Under the pieces are notes generated by a model. It saw only the letters and a list, made by a program, of their open reading frames with translations. It made no database searches and was not told the DNA's origin. Shown in pieces: positions 17,103-25,483 of a stretch of 64,000 nt of DNA. The number at the start of each line of letters is the position of its first letter. The first letter of the stretch is position 1. Position numbers and translations under genes: made by a program. This DNA is from Micromonosporaceae bacterium KJ-029 (GTDB lineage: Bacteria; Actinomycetota; Actinomycetes; Mycobacteriales; Micromonosporaceae): positions 62,001-126,000 of the forward strand of contig BIFP01000068.1 of NCBI GenBank assembly GCA_005402585.1. Direction: 5' to 3'.

Positions 17103-18380
17103 TTACAGCTCGGTGACGTAGAAGCGGGGGATCGGCAGGATCCGGAACCGCAGCCGGGCACCGGCCCGCCGTAGCTGCCAGGTCAGCGCGAGCAGGGCGG
17201 TGGCCAGGGAGAGCAGGCCGCCGGCCCAGATGCTGGTGCCGGCACCGAAGGTCTCCGCGACCCAGCCGATCACCGGCGCGCCGACCGGATTGGTACCCAG
17301 GAACACCAGCACCCACAGCGCCATCACCCGTCCCCGGAAGGCGGCGTCGGTGCCGAGCTGGACCCGCTGGTTGGCCGCCTGGGCGAAGTAGACCATGAAG
17401 AAGCCGGTCGGCAGCAGCAACACCACGACCATCCAGTACGCGGGTGCGAACCCGACGAGCGTGCCGAAGGCGGCACAGGCGACCGCGGCACCGAGTACGA
17501 GCCAGACCGAGGGACGGCTGCGCCGCCCGGTTCCGGCCAGCGCGCCGACCAGCGCGCCGACCGCGAGGGTCGTACTCAACAGGCCAAACGATGCCGCGCC
17601 GGTGTTGAAGACGGTCTTGGCCAGCGCCGCCAGGGTGAGCTGGAAGTTGAACAGCGACATCCCGATCACCGACATCACGACCATCGGCAGCAGTAGGTCG
17701 GGGCGGCGGCCGACGTAGCGCAGTCCGTCCAGCACGGTCGCGGCGGCCCGCTCGTCGCGCGGCGGCAGCGGCTCCCGGTGCAGCTCCGCCGGACGCATCT
17801 GGACCACCGTGACCAGGGGTCCGATCGAGCTGAGCGCGGTGACCAGGAAGACCGGCCCGACGTCGAAGGCGGCGATGGCCAGGCCGGCGATGGCCGGGCC
17901 GACGATCCGGGCGGAGTTGAAGACGGCCGCGTTGAGCGAGAGCGCGTTGGGCAGCAGCCGGGTGCCGACCAGTTCGGAGACGAACGCCTGGCGTACCGGG
18001 GTCTCCACCGCGTTGGCCACGCCGAGCAGGGCGGCGAAGACGAAGACGTGCCACAGCTGGACCAGGCCGGTGAGCACGAGCACGCTCATGGCCAGCGACA
18101 GCACGGTCCAGAACGCGTTGGCGATGAAGAGGAGCATCCGCTTGTCGTACCGGTCGGCGAGCCGGCCCGAGATCAGCGTGAGCAGCAGGACGGGGGTGAA
18201 CTGGAGGGCGACGACCACACCGAGAGCGGTGGCCGAATCGTTGGAAAGCTCGAGGACCAGCCAGTCCTGGGCGATGAACATCATCCAGACGCCGATCAGC
18301 TTGACCAGTTGCCCAGATGCGAAGAGCCGGTAGTTGCGGACCTGTAGGGACTGGAACATCGTGCTCAGCCGTGCCTGCAC
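17103..18380 (-). CDS. MFS transporter under MarR control
   Basis: 425 residues with about 12 membrane segments in two halves split by a hydrophilic loop. N-terminal MFQSLQVRNYRLFASGQLVK and GRLADRYDKRMLL (loop 2-3 motif A) place it in the MFS_3/EntS-like exporter group. It starts with GTG at 18380, with GGAGG about 10 nt upstream; ATG at 18359 is an alternative. It lies 80 bp downstream of the MarR gene on the same strand, so it is probably the exporter induced when MarR releases its operator. Confidence 0.88.
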   Translation of the reverse strand: MQARLSTMFQSLQVRNYRLFASGQLVKLIGVWMMFIAQDWLVLELSNDSATALGVVVALQFTPVLLLTLISGRLADRYDKRMLLFIANAFWTVLSLAMSVLVLTGLVQLWHVFVFAALLGVANAVETPVRQAFVSELVGTRLLPNALSLNAAVFNSARIVGPAIAGLAIAAFDVGPVFLVTALSSIGPLVTVVQMRPAELHREPLPPRDERAAATVLDGLRYVGRRPDLLLPMVVMSVIGMSLFNFQLTLAALAKTVFNTGAASFGLLSTTLAVGALVGALAGTGRRSRPSVWLVLGAAVACAAFGTLVGFAPAYWMVVVLLLPTGFFMVYFAQAANQRVQLGTDAAFRGRVMALWVLVFLGTNPVGAPVIGWVAETFGAGTSIWAGGLLSLATALLALTWQLRRAGARLRFRILPIPRFYVTEL

Positions 18381-18460
18381 TCTTGGTGCGCCTCCTCGCG
18401 GTCGTACGCGTCATCGACGACGGACGGCGCGGCGCGGCGCACACCAGGTGTGCGGCGGCG

Positions 18461-18910
18461 TCAGGCGCGGGAGAGTCGCTGGAGAATCTCCGCGGCGTGG
18501 TGCAGAGTCTCCCGCTCGGTATCGCTCAGCTCGGCCAGCCGGCGGGCCAGCCACTCGTCCCGGACCCGCTCGAACTGGTCGAGCAGGGCCCGGCCTCCCT
18601 CGGTCGTCGCGAGGATGACCTGCCGGCGGTCGGTCGGGTGCGGAGTGCGCTGCACGAGGCCGCGCTCCTCCAGCTTCGCGACGATCTTGGTCATCGTCGG
18701 TGGCTGCACCCGTTCGACGTCGGCGAGTTCCCGCGGCGTGAGCGCACCCGCCAGCTGGAGGCTGGTGAGCGCGGACAATTGGGTGACCGTCAGGTCACCG
18801 ACCGGCCGGGCCTGGCGGACCCGCCGGTTGAGCCGGGTGATCGCATCACGCAGCTGATGCGCCAGCTGCGCCGGTGGCATGCTGTGAGCCGTCACCGTCC
18901 GCTCCGTCAC
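18461..18910 (-). CDS. MarR-family transcriptional regulator
   Basis: 149 residues with the winged-HTH of MarR: LTVTQLSALTSLQLAGALTP, then the recognition helix ERVQPPTMTKIVAKLEERGL and wing VQRTPHPTDRRQVILATT. The GTG at 18910 is chosen because TAGGCT lies exactly 7 nt before it (leaderless). The -10 box sits inside a perfect 7-1-7 inverted repeat, so the protein should repress itself and the downstream MFS exporter. The ligand is unknown. Confidence 0.92.
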   Translation of the reverse strand: MTERTVTAHSMPPAQLAHQLRDAITRLNRRVRQARPVGDLTVTQLSALTSLQLAGALTPRELADVERVQPPTMTKIVAKLEERGLVQRTPHPTDRRQVILATTEGGRALLDQFERVRDEWLARRLAELSDTERETLHHAAEILQRLSRA

Positions 18911-18912
18911 GA

Positions 18913-18927
18913 TAGTTAGCCTAACTA
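18913..18927. promoter_or_regulatory. MarR operator overlapping the -10 box
   Basis: TAGTTAG-C-CTAACTA is a perfect 7-1-7 inverted repeat. On the minus strand it contains TAGGCT, the -10 hexamer of the marR gene. CTAATTAG (18925-18932) is an adjoining 8-bp palindrome. The AT-rich patch stands out in high-GC DNA. Confidence 0.75.
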
Positions 18928-19041
18928 ATTAGCTGACCGAGCCGCAGCTGATATGACCATGCTCACCCCGGCGTCTTCCCTGCTCCGGGCCGGGCATGCG
19001 AATCACTTCGCGCGAACCACACACCCGACCCGGGGCCGGCG

Positions 19042-20520
19042 TCAGTAGATCAACGACTCGATCGGACCGCGCAGGAAGTACACCACGAACAGCGCCGCCA
19101 CCGCGTACAGCAGCGGATGGATCTCGCGGGACTTGCGCTTGGCGAGCTTGACCACCACGTACACGATCAGGCCCGCACCGATGCCGTTGGAGATGGAGTA
19201 CGTGAACGGCATGAGCACGATGGTGAGGAACGCCGGGATGGCGATCTCGTAGTCGGACCAGTCGATGGTCCGCACCGCCGTCATCATCAGGAAGCCGACC
19301 ACCACCAGCGCGACCGACGCCGCCTCGAACGGGACGACCACCACCAACGGCGCCACGAACATGGCCAGCAGGAACAGCCCGCCGGTGACCAGGTTCGCCA
19401 CCCCGGTCCGGGCACCCTCGGCGACACCGGCGGCACTCTCGACGAACGACGTGTTGCTGGAGACGCTGCCCGCGCCACCGGCGGCCGCGGCGATCGAGTC
19501 GGCCAGCAGGATCTCCTTGGCCCGGGGCGGGGTGCCCTGCTCGTCGAGCATGCCGCCCTCCTGGCCGACGGCCACCATGGTGCCCATCGTGTCGAAGAAG
19601 TCGGTGATGAGCAGCGTGAAGATGAACATCAGCACGACCAGCCAGCCGGCCCGCTCCCACGAACCCAGCACGTTGAACTTGCCGAGCAGCGACAGGTCAG
19701 GCGTCTGGAACGGGTTGCTCGGCAGCGTCGGGACGTTCAGCGCCCAGCCCTTCGGGTTCGGCACCCCGTTGACGAAGGACGGGCCGACCTTGCCGAACGC
19801 CTCCACCACCATCGCCAGCGCGGTGGAGGCGAGGATGCCGATCAGGATCGCGCCCTTGACCCGGCGTACCACCAGCACCAGGGTCACCAGCAGGCCCACC
19901 ACGAAGACCAGCAGCGGCCAGCTGACCAGCTTGCCACCGATGCCCAGTTCCACCGGAACGGTGGTGTTCGCGACGTCGGGGATCCGCCGGACGAAGCCGG
20001 CGTCCACCAGACCGATGATGGTCAGGAACAGGCCGATGCCGACCCCGATCGCGGTCTTCATCTGGGTCGGCACCGAGCGGAACACCGCGGTACGCAGACC
20101 GGTCAGCACCAGCACCGCGATGATCACACCCTCGATCACCACCAGGCCCATCGCGTCGGCCCAGGTCATCTCCGGTGCGATCTCGTACGCCACTAGGACG
20201 TTCACGCCGAGACCCGCGGCGACCGCCAGCGGGAACCGACCGACCACGCCCATCAGGATGGTCATCAGGCCGGCGACCAGGGCGGTGGCCGCGGCGATGG
20301 CGGGGATCGGGAGGGTGTTGCCGGCACCGTCGACGGCACGGCCGAGGATCAGCGGGTTGAGCACCACGATGTACGCCATCGTGAAGAAGGTGGCAAGACC
20401 ACCGCGTACCTCACGGCTCATCGTCGAGCCACGGGCGGTGATTTCGAAGTACCGGTCGAAGCGGCTCCGTGGCCGGCTGGGATCAGGTGGCGTGCCGTTG
20501 TCGGGCGGCGCTACTGCCAT
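19042..20520 (-). CDS. NCS2 purine permease (AzgA/PbuG type)
   Basis: 492 residues, 12 or more hydrophobic segments, with the AzgA-group N-terminus RYFEITARGSTMSREVRGGL followed by ATFFTMAYIVVLNPLIL, a conserved DAMGLVVIEG block and the TDFFDTMGTMVAVG motif. This subgroup takes up adenine, guanine or hypoxanthine by proton symport; which base is unknown. The ATG at 20520 has GTGAGG 6 nt upstream. It is divergent from the DUF2530 gene across about 90 bp. The MarR gene ends of the neighbouring unit lie about 130 bp downstream on the same strand. Confidence 0.9.
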   Translation of the reverse strand: MAVAPPDNGTPPDPSRPRSRFDRYFEITARGSTMSREVRGGLATFFTMAYIVVLNPLILGRAVDGAGNTLPIPAIAAATALVAGLMTILMGVVGRFPLAVAAGLGVNVLVAYEIAPEMTWADAMGLVVIEGVIIAVLVLTGLRTAVFRSVPTQMKTAIGVGIGLFLTIIGLVDAGFVRRIPDVANTTVPVELGIGGKLVSWPLLVFVVGLLVTLVLVVRRVKGAILIGILASTALAMVVEAFGKVGPSFVNGVPNPKGWALNVPTLPSNPFQTPDLSLLGKFNVLGSWERAGWLVVLMFIFTLLITDFFDTMGTMVAVGQEGGMLDEQGTPPRAKEILLADSIAAAAGGAGSVSSNTSFVESAAGVAEGARTGVANLVTGGLFLLAMFVAPLVVVVPFEAASVALVVVGFLMMTAVRTIDWSDYEIAIPAFLTIVLMPFTYSISNGIGAGLIVYVVVKLAKRKSREIHPLLYAVAALFVVYFLRGPIESLIY

Positions 20521-20609
20521 CAGGGACCTCACAGTGGATCATCAGGTTGTCACGCGCATCGTCGCAGATGGCCGGCCCGGCAGAAAAGCTGCTCGCGTAC
20601 CCTGAGCGG

Positions 20610-20852
20610 GTGCCCAAGCAGCAGCCGCGACCCGAGCCGCTCGATCCGCCGATGGTGCCGTTCGCGCTCGCCGGTATGGCGGCCTGGGCGATAGCCGGGC
20701 TGGTGCTGTTACTCCTCCGCGACCGGCTCGTCGCCAGTGGCCACGAAAACTGGCTCTGGATCAGTCTGGCCGGTTTTCTGTGGGGCTTTCCCGGCCTGGC
20801 CGTCATGATGCGGCACGACGCCAACCGGCGCCGCCGCCGCGCCGCGGGCTGA
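20610..20852 (+). CDS. DUF2530 small membrane protein
   Basis: 80 residues with two membrane segments: MVPFALAGMAAWAIAGLVLLLL and WISLAGFLWGFPGLAVMM, separated by a RDRLVASGHENW loop, and an Arg-rich tail. This matches the DUF2530 family, found near sepH and serC in Actinobacteria. A TACCCT box 6 nt before the GTG at 20610 suggests a leaderless start. The function is unknown. It runs convergent to the DUF3027 gene, 30 bp apart. Confidence 0.8.
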   Translation: MPKQQPRPEPLDPPMVPFALAGMAAWAIAGLVLLLLRDRLVASGHENWLWISLAGFLWGFPGLAVMMRHDANRRRRRAAG

Positions 20853-20882
20853 CCCGCCGCGTCGCTCCCGCCCGGTCCGCGA

Positions 20883-21701
20883 TCAGGAGTGGCCGTACGG
20901 CTCCGCCGGCTCGCCGGCCTCGACGGAACCGGGCGCACGGCTGACCGCAACCGGCTCCACCGCGCTGTCGTCGTAAACGGTCGGCATCTCTTCCACCGCC
21001 GTCTCGGCCTCGACCAGCGTCTCCGAGTGGGCGCCACAACCGTGGTCGGTGCTGACCACTCGGCCGTCGTCCGGGGCGTAGAAGTTGCCGCATACGCCGA
21101 AGCACTGCCGCAGCTTGCCCGCCAGCGGCAGGTAGAAGCCGCAGGTGCCGCAGCGGGCGGCGGCGGGCGCGGCGGTCGAGATGGGCGCCGACGGGCCGTG
21201 GTCGCCGTCGTACCAGCGCTGGGCCGTCTCGACGCGGCCCTCCCGCGACATCACCCGGGGCCGGCCGAGCCCCAACTCCCAGGCGACCTCCTCGACCGCC
21301 GGGTCGTCGGAGAGGAGGTAGCCGGGCTGGAGCCGCTCGTCGTCCGGCGGCGTTGGCAGCAGGTCACCGGGGCCCAGGTCACCCGGCTTGAGCCGCTCCT
21401 GCCAAGGCAGCCAGCCCGGCGCGAGCAGCGCGTCCGGCCCGGGCAGCAGCACGGTCTCGCAGATCGTCACGTTCCGGCTGCGCGGCACCCGGGTGACGGT
21501 GACCGCCCACCGCCAGCCACGGTAGCCGGCCAGGCGACACTCGAAGTAGTGGGTGACGAGACGGTCACCCTCGGCGACAACTTGGAGGTGGTCGCCGACA
21601 TCGGCGGGGTCCACCTCGGTAATGCCGGCACGCGCCACCTCGACGGCGGCGGCGCAGACCTGGTCGAGACGAGCGGCGCGGGCGGAGGCGGGCCTGGTCA
21701 C
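20883..21701 (-). CDS. DUF3027 family protein
   Basis: 272 residues. The N-terminal part (RLDQVCAAAVEVARAGITEV, then YRGWRWAVTVTRVPRSRNVT) and central GWLPWQERLKPGDLGPGDLL are DUF3027 hallmarks. The C-terminal part has paired cysteines (RCGTCGFYLPLAGKLRQCFG, then VCGNFYAPDDGR) that may bind a metal. The function is unknown; it is conserved next to the cold-shock and MFS genes in Actinobacteria. The GTG at 21701 is the first start before the domain; the longer open frame is antisense to the MFS gene. It is divergent from the MFS gene by 105 bp. Confidence 0.82.
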   Translation of the reverse strand: MTRPASARAARLDQVCAAAVEVARAGITEVDPADVGDHLQVVAEGDRLVTHYFECRLAGYRGWRWAVTVTRVPRSRNVTICETVLLPGPDALLAPGWLPWQERLKPGDLGPGDLLPTPPDDERLQPGYLLSDDPAVEEVAWELGLGRPRVMSREGRVETAQRWYDGDHGPSAPISTAAPAAARCGTCGFYLPLAGKLRQCFGVCGNFYAPDDGRVVSTDHGCGAHSETLVEAETAVEEMPTVYDDSAVEPVAVSRAPGSVEAGEPAEPYGHS

Positions 21702-21806
21702 CCGACCATTGTTCCCCATGGGTGGGGTCGCCTGTGAGGCACTCCCCAGAGGTGTTCTGGGGCGGTGGCGCGGCATCCGGCGAGCCGATGGGTGAGGATG
21801 GGTCCC

Positions 21807-23417
21807 ATGCCGCTGTTCTCCCGCTCCGAGCGGTCCCTTCTCGGGCGGACCGTCGGCACCGGCATCCGCGCCGTCCGGCTGATGTTGCGGGGCTCGCTCA
21901 GCGGTGGCCGCTGGGTGACCCGCAGCGCCGCCCGGGCCCGGGCCCGGGGCGCCGGCGGCGAAACCGGCATGGTCCGCCTCTTCGACCTGCACGCGGTCTC
22001 CTGTGCCGGGGACACGCTGATCGCCATCGGCCTGGCCGGGACGATCTTCTTCAACGTGCCGCTCGGCGAGGCCCGGAGCAAGGTGGCGCTCTACCTGCTG
22101 GTGACCATGGTGCCGTTCGCCATGCTCGCCCCGGTCGTCGGGCCACTGCTCGACCACTTCCGGCACGGCAGACGGTACGCCCTGGCGACGACCATGCTGG
22201 GCCGGGCGTTCCTGGCCTGGCTGATCTCCGACTACATCCACGGCTTCGGCCTCTATCCGGCGGCCTTCGGCGTGCTGGCGCTCTCCCGGGCGTACGGCGT
22301 GGCCCGGTCCGCGGCCGTGCCCCGGTTGCTGCCCGAAGGGCTCGGCCTGTCCCAGGTCGGTGCCCGGGCCAGCGTGTACGGCACGGTCGCCGGGGCCCTG
22401 GTCGCCCCGATCGGGCTGGCCGCGTTCTGGTTCGGGCCGCAGTGGCCGTTACGGGTCGCCTCGGTCATTTTCCTGGTCGGCATGGTGATCTCGCTCCGGC
22501 TACCGCCGAAGGCCGACTCCGAACCGCCCGAACGCGTGCCGCGACCGCTCCGGGCACTGCGGCGGGGCACCGGCGAGCGCCCGCTGGGCCGGGGACGACC
22601 CGCCGGGCGGTTGGTCATCTCGACCCTTATCGGCGCGGCCACGCTACGCGCGGTTTACGGCTTCCTGCTGCTCTTCCTGGCATTCACCATCAAGGCGGGC
22701 GACCTGACCACGGTGGTGTTCGGCCGCGACCTGGGTGACGAGGGAGCGCTGGGCCTGGTCGGCGGGGCGCTGGCCGTCGGCACCTTCCTGGCCACCGCGA
22801 TCGGCACCCGGTTGCGCATCCACCGGCCGGCGGCGCTCCAGTCCAGCGGCATGATCATCGTGGCCGGGGTGGCCGTGCTCACCGCGCTGAAGTTCTCCCT
22901 GCCCATGGTCGCCCTGTTCTGCGTGATCGCGGCCATGATGAGTGGCATCGCAAAGCTCGCCGTGGACGCCTCGATCCAGGAACGCATCCCGGAACGGTTG
23001 CGGGCCAGTTCCTTCGCCCACTCCGAGACGGTGCTGATGCTCGCCTTCGTGGCCGGCGGCGGGCTGGGGCTCGTACCCTTCGACGGCCGGATCGGCATCG
23101 CCGTCGCCGCTGGCGTCGGGGTGCTGGCCGCCGCGCGCGGGCTGGTGATGGCCCAGCGGTTGCGGGCCGAACGGCTACGCGGCCGGCCGTTGACCGACGA
23201 CGAGCTGGCGACGGAGGAACGGGCGGCCGACGAGCAGGCCTCCGACGGCGCCGACACCACCCCCACCTCTCCGGCGCCCTTCCACGGTGGGTCGGCTCCC
23301 GAGGATCCCGGCCTCGCGCCGCCGGGCTTCCACATCTACCGTCCGTCGTCGGCGGTCACCGGTTCGGGCGGCAGCGACGACGAGACCCGCCGCAGCTCCC
23401 CCGGGTCGCTCCCGTGA
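21807..23417 (+). CDS. MFS transporter
   Basis: 536 residues with about 12 membrane segments, an N-terminal basic region of about 60 residues (RSERSLLGRTVGTGIRAVRL) and a long Pro/Ser/Asp-rich C-terminal tail of about 70 residues. It resembles the conserved actinobacterial MFS gene found next to DUF3027. The start is the ATG at 21807, one of two close ATGs. It overlaps the mqnB GTG by 4 bp, so the two are cotranscribed and coupled. Substrate unknown. Confidence 0.85.
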   Translation: MPLFSRSERSLLGRTVGTGIRAVRLMLRGSLSGGRWVTRSAARARARGAGGETGMVRLFDLHAVSCAGDTLIAIGLAGTIFFNVPLGEARSKVALYLLVTMVPFAMLAPVVGPLLDHFRHGRRYALATTMLGRAFLAWLISDYIHGFGLYPAAFGVLALSRAYGVARSAAVPRLLPEGLGLSQVGARASVYGTVAGALVAPIGLAAFWFGPQWPLRVASVIFLVGMVISLRLPPKADSEPPERVPRPLRALRRGTGERPLGRGRPAGRLVISTLIGAATLRAVYGFLLLFLAFTIKAGDLTTVVFGRDLGDEGALGLVGGALAVGTFLATAIGTRLRIHRPAALQSSGMIIVAGVAVLTALKFSLPMVALFCVIAAMMSGIAKLAVDASIQERIPERLRASSFAHSETVLMLAFVAGGGLGLVPFDGRIGIAVAAGVGVLAAARGLVMAQRLRAERLRGRPLTDDELATEERAADEQASDGADTTPTSPAPFHGGSAPEDPGLAPPGFHIYRPSSAVTGSGGSDDETRRSSPGSLP

Positions 23418-24064
23418 CCGGCCTGCTCGTGGTCACCGCGGTGCCCGCCGAGGCGGAGGCGATCCAGGCCGGCCTCTCCGATCCCACCGTGGCGGTGGTA
23501 CCGGTGGGCGTGGGCCCGGCCGTCGCCGGTGCGGCGACCGCCCGGCTGTTGGCGCTCGCCGAGGCCGCCGGCCGGCCGTACCGCGGGGTGGTCAGCGCGG
23601 GCGTGGCCGGCGGCTTCGGGGACATGGTGACGGTCGGCGGCACCGTGCTCGGCACCTGCGCCGTCGCCGCCGACCTGGGTGCCGAGTCGCCCGAGGGCTT
23701 CATCCCGGTCGACGAGCTCGGTATGCCGCCCGAGCTGCTCGGCGGCGGTACCACCGTCGACGCCGACCCAAAACTGCTGGCCGCCCTGCGCGCCGCGCTT
23801 CCGGAGGCCACCGTGGGCCCCGTGCTGACGGTCAGTACGGTGACCGGCAGCGCCGCCAGCACGGAGGAGCTGCGCCGGCGCCACCCGAACGCGGTGGCCG
23901 AGGCCATGGAGGGGTACGGCGTGGCCGTCGCCGCCAGCCATGCCGGTGTGCCTTTCGCCGAGCTGCGTACGATCTCGAACCCGATCGGCCCGCGCGACCG
24001 CGACGCCTGGCGGATGCGCGACGCCCTCAACGCGCTCACCAAGGCCGCCACCGCCCTGCGCTGA
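23414..24064 (+). CDS. mqnB: Futalosine hydrolase
   Basis: 216-residue nucleoside-phosphorylase-fold enzyme that releases hypoxanthine (or adenine) from futalosine in the alternative menaquinone pathway. Signs: N-terminal LLVVTAVPAEAEAIQ, VGPAVAGAATARL, GVVSAGVAGGF, and the EAMEGYGVAVAASHAG segment (base/ribose site) with an IGPRDRDAWRM end. These fit MqnB rather than MTA/SAH nucleosidase. It starts with the GTG inside the stop of the MFS gene. The pathway partner mqnD lies about 1.4 kb downstream; mqnA and mqnC are not in the window. Confidence 0.88.
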   Translation: MTGLLVVTAVPAEAEAIQAGLSDPTVAVVPVGVGPAVAGAATARLLALAEAAGRPYRGVVSAGVAGGFGDMVTVGGTVLGTCAVAADLGAESPEGFIPVDELGMPPELLGGGTTVDADPKLLAALRAALPEATVGPVLTVSTVTGSAASTEELRRRHPNAVAEAMEGYGVAVAASHAGVPFAELRTISNPIGPRDRDAWRMRDALNALTKAATALR

Positions 24065-24091
24065 CCCCGACGGGTGCTGGCCACCGATCGG

Positions 24092-24913
24092 TCAGCAGTG
24101 GTCGAACCGTAGTGCCTGCGGCCGCCTCCATTCGATCCGGTAGCCGCAGGCTTGCAGGAAGGCGATGCCGCCGAACTCGGCCGTGGCGCACACGGCGCGC
24201 AGACCGGCGCGGCGGGTCTCCTCGGCGAGCCGGGTGACCAGCCGCCGCCCGATGCCGAGCAGACGCAGGCGGGGCGCGACCAGCACGCCGTCCAGCACCA
24301 CCTCGCGCTGGTCGGCCAGATCCTCCCCGAGCAACAGGTCGAGGCTCCGCTCATGGGCGCGCAGCTCGCCGACCGGGTCGCCGTCGGGCAGCTCGGCCAC
24401 CAGTCGCCAGCACCCATCCGGCACGCCGTCGGTTACCCGGCGAATCCTTACCGCGTCGCGAAGCCGTTCCCGCAACCGCCGCTCGTCCCGGCGACCGCGA
24501 TCGAGGTCGTACGTCACCTCAGGCACCCGCAGCGGCCACCGTTCGGGCGGCAGCGGGTACGAGTGCGCCCACCACGCCCCCGGCCAGTCCCGCAACGTCC
24601 GTACCTTCCGCACGTCCAGATGCGCCGGATAGCGGCGTCCCGCCTCGTCGCGGCGGTTGTCGTCGCGGGCTGGCTCGACGCCTCGGACCGGCTCACCCGG
24701 TGCGGCGACCCCCAGCGTGCTCCCCGCCGCCCGGATCAGCCGCTCCACCGTCCGGAACCGGGGATCCACAGCCTGCCCCGACTCGATCCGCGCCACGGTC
24801 GACTGCGGCACTCCGGAGCGCGCGGCCAACTCCCGCTGGCTGAGGTCCGCGAGCCGCCGCAGCGCCCGCAGCAACGCGCCGAGATCGAGCAACTCCCCAC
24901 TCTCATCCCCCAT
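24092..24913 (-). CDS. XRE-type HTH fused to a GNAT acetyltransferase domain
   Basis: 273 residues. Residues about 8-60 form an XRE/Cro HTH (LRRLADLSQRELAARSGVPQ, STVARIESGQAVDPRF). A linker and middle section follow, including WPLRVPEVTYDLDRGRRDE, and the last 100 residues are a GNAT-like acetyltransferase with VLVAPRLRLLGIGRRL (the acetyl-CoA loop) and CATAEFGGIAFLQACGYRIE. The DNA-binding plus acetyltransferase arrangement suggests a self-contained regulator. It starts with ATG at 24913. It separates mqnB from mqnD and is divergent from mqnD by 570 bp. Substrate unknown. Confidence 0.8.
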   Translation of the reverse strand: MGDESGELLDLGALLRALRRLADLSQRELAARSGVPQSTVARIESGQAVDPRFRTVERLIRAAGSTLGVAAPGEPVRGVEPARDDNRRDEAGRRYPAHLDVRKVRTLRDWPGAWWAHSYPLPPERWPLRVPEVTYDLDRGRRDERRLRERLRDAVRIRRVTDGVPDGCWRLVAELPDGDPVGELRAHERSLDLLLGEDLADQREVVLDGVLVAPRLRLLGIGRRLVTRLAEETRRAGLRAVCATAEFGGIAFLQACGYRIEWRRPQALRFDHC

Positions 24914-24965
24914 GTTGCCGATGCTTTCGTGGCCCCAGCGATCGATCAACCCCAGCCTCCATGGC

Positions 24966-24986
24966 TGTGGAAAAGCCTGTGGACAA
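24966..24986. promoter_or_regulatory. Pair of DnaA-box-like 9-mers
   Basis: TGTGGACAA at 24978-24986 is the exact complement of the consensus DnaA box TTGTCCACA. TGTGGAAAA at 24966-24974 is a one-mismatch copy 12 bp away. They lie upstream of the HTH-GNAT gene. No dnaA or dnaN is present, so this is not the main origin; it may be chance. Confidence 0.3.
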
Positions 24987-25198
24987 ACTCGTGGAGCCTG
25001 CTCACATGCCCGCCCTGACCATTGGGTTAGTGGCCCTTCATCGGGCCCTGTCAAGCTGAACCGTCTGTGCTATCGCAAGCCGATGCCGGGGCCACCGGAG
25101 ATGCGGTAGCTCCGACGGTAGGCGGCGCCAGGTTCAGCCTGTGATCGCGACGGGCCGCCAGAGACCCCACCGGTCGGTGTCCGCCCCCCATCCCTGAC

Positions 25199-25281
25199 CC
25201 GTCTCCGTCCCCTACTCGTCTCCGGCCCGTCCCCGCTCCGGCTCTGTCTCCACCTCTCGGCCCCTCCCCGTCTCCACCCTG
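25199..25281. other. Pyrimidine-rich intergenic tract with repeated GTCTCC
   Basis: This stretch in the 570-bp gap between the HTH-GNAT gene and mqnD is very rich in C and T on the plus strand, with GTCTCC repeated four times. It has no ORF of its own. Apart from the DnaA-like boxes and this tract, I see nothing else in the gap. Confidence 0.5.
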
Positions 25282-25483
25282 GGACAGTCGGGCAGGACCA
25301 GCCGACCCGGCTGCGCTATCAGCTCGACAGGGAGCGCGAACCATGCCCGCCGTGGCCGACCTCGGCCCGCCCCGAGGCCGATGCCAGGAGGTCAGGCGCG
25401 ACCAGATCGCGCCGGGTTCGGGGCACGTCACACCCGCCAACTGCGCTGGCGGTGGGCGACGGTGCCGGGGTTACGGTGGGGGC

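Noticed and set aside
24966..24986. Replication origin at the DnaA boxes
   Set aside because: Only two boxes, no AT-rich unwinding region and no dnaA, dnaN or rnpA nearby.
25343..25483. Upstream ATG for mqnD at 25343 with a GGGAG site
   Set aside because: The 47 extra residues do not resemble MqnD, while TACGGT 6 nt before the GTG at 25484 fits a leaderless start.
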